A stretch of DNA of 5,253 nucleotides from assembly GCA_022565655.1 (NCBI GenBank), contig JAIUMG010000237.1, positions 1-5,253 on the forward strand, written 5' to 3'. The stretch is from Alkalimonas sp. GTDB taxonomy: Bacteria > Pseudomonadota > Gammaproteobacteria > Enterobacterales > Alteromonadaceae. The position numbers were made by a program, and so were the translations under genes. Below, one piece after another: positions 5,021-5,253 of the stretch; the stretch's first letter is position 1, and each line of letters starts with the position of its first letter. The notes beneath the pieces were generated by a model, which saw nothing but the letters and a program-made list of their open reading frames with translations, searched no databases and was not told the origin of the DNA.

Positions 5021-5138
5021 TTCGCTGTAAAGTTAATCAGTAATACTAAACTTCCACAATTGGCTTATAACCGCTTAGCCTGGATTGCGTGTCTAATGGC
5101 GCATGGTAACCGTATTGCCAACGATATTTGCTTGGCTT

Positions 5139-5153
5139 AAGGTGTATCACCTT
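5139..5153. repeat. Short perfect palindrome downstream of the hypothetical gene
   Basis: AAGGTG-TAT-CACCTT is a perfect 6+6 inverted repeat with a three-base loop. No T-run follows, so a terminator is not supported. The rest of 5021-5198 shows no gene: frames are interrupted and no ribosome site precedes a long frame. Confidence 0.4.
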
Positions 5154-5198
5154 CGGCTCAGACGCAGCCACAGCAGAGTGAGTAAATGAAAATAACAG

Positions 5199-5253
5199 GT
5201 AAGCGTCCGGCGATCACATCTTTTATTTGCTGACTGATCACGCATCATACCTT
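5199..5253 (+). mobile_element. Possible left end of an IS66-family insertion sequence
   Basis: GTAAGCGTCCGG at 5199-5210 matches the start of IS66-family terminal inverted repeats (GTAAGCG...). The orientation puts the element to the right, leaving the window. The next 43 bases hold no gene, as expected for the leader before the first IS66 frame, and GATCAC occurs twice (5212-5217 and 5236-5241). An 8-base target duplicate, if present, would be AATAACAG at 5191-5198. The call rests on about 12 bases and memory of the family consensus, and no transposase is visible. Confidence 0.4.

Noticed and set aside
5021..5198. Possible integron attC site or a small gene after the hypothetical protein
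   Set aside because: No GTTRRRY/RYYYAAC core pair was found, and the frames in both strands are interrupted or lack starts with ribosome sites.
1..5253. CRISPR array, tRNA or rRNA genes
   Set aside because: No regularly spaced repeats, cloverleaf-like segments or rRNA motifs were seen on either strand.

Overview
The window looks like a chromosomal segment of a gammaproteobacterium, perhaps in the Rheinheimera/Alishewanella/Alteromonadales neighbourhood. This rests on the MesX-MesD methionine synthase pair, the style of the genes and the moderate GC content; the genus is a guess from remembered protein resemblance, not from a search.

Left part (1-1497): the 3' end of mesX (DUF1852), whose stop codon abuts the ATG of mesD, a stand-alone catalytic-domain methionine synthase. 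In the MesD type, methionine is made by a core MetE-like zinc enzyme that does not use methyl-folate and depends on the MesX partner and oxygen. The two genes form one transcription unit.

Middle (1721-2862): an HxlR/YodB-type redox-sensing repressor followed by an FMN-dependent NADH-azoreductase/quinone reductase (azoR family). Between them lies a perfect 18-bp palindrome plus a third half-site, the probable operator. The cysteine that senses quinones and electrophiles in YodB is conserved here (Cys26). Together they look like a small quinone/electrophile-stress module.

Right-middle (2863-4268): a region that seems to be decaying. It holds a 53-codon open fragment without a start, a perfect 10-bp inverted repeat, an intact 46-residue DUF3096-type membrane protein on the minus strand, a thioredoxin-like gene whose active site reads WRFYC instead of WCxxC and whose N-terminal half is abnormal, and a lipoprotein alpha/beta-hydrolase gene that has lost an internal block and its C-terminus with the catalytic histidine.

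Right end (4269-5253): an unrecognised 212-residue membrane-anchored protein behind a possible promoter, then about 180 bases with nothing convincing except a short palindrome, and finally, at 5199, a sequence that looks like the terminal repeat of an IS66-family insertion sequence running out of the window. There are no tRNA or rRNA genes and no CRISPR array. No complete new multi-gene system is evident; the best leads are the redox operator array, the overlooked small membrane gene, the altered thioredoxin and the possible IS end.
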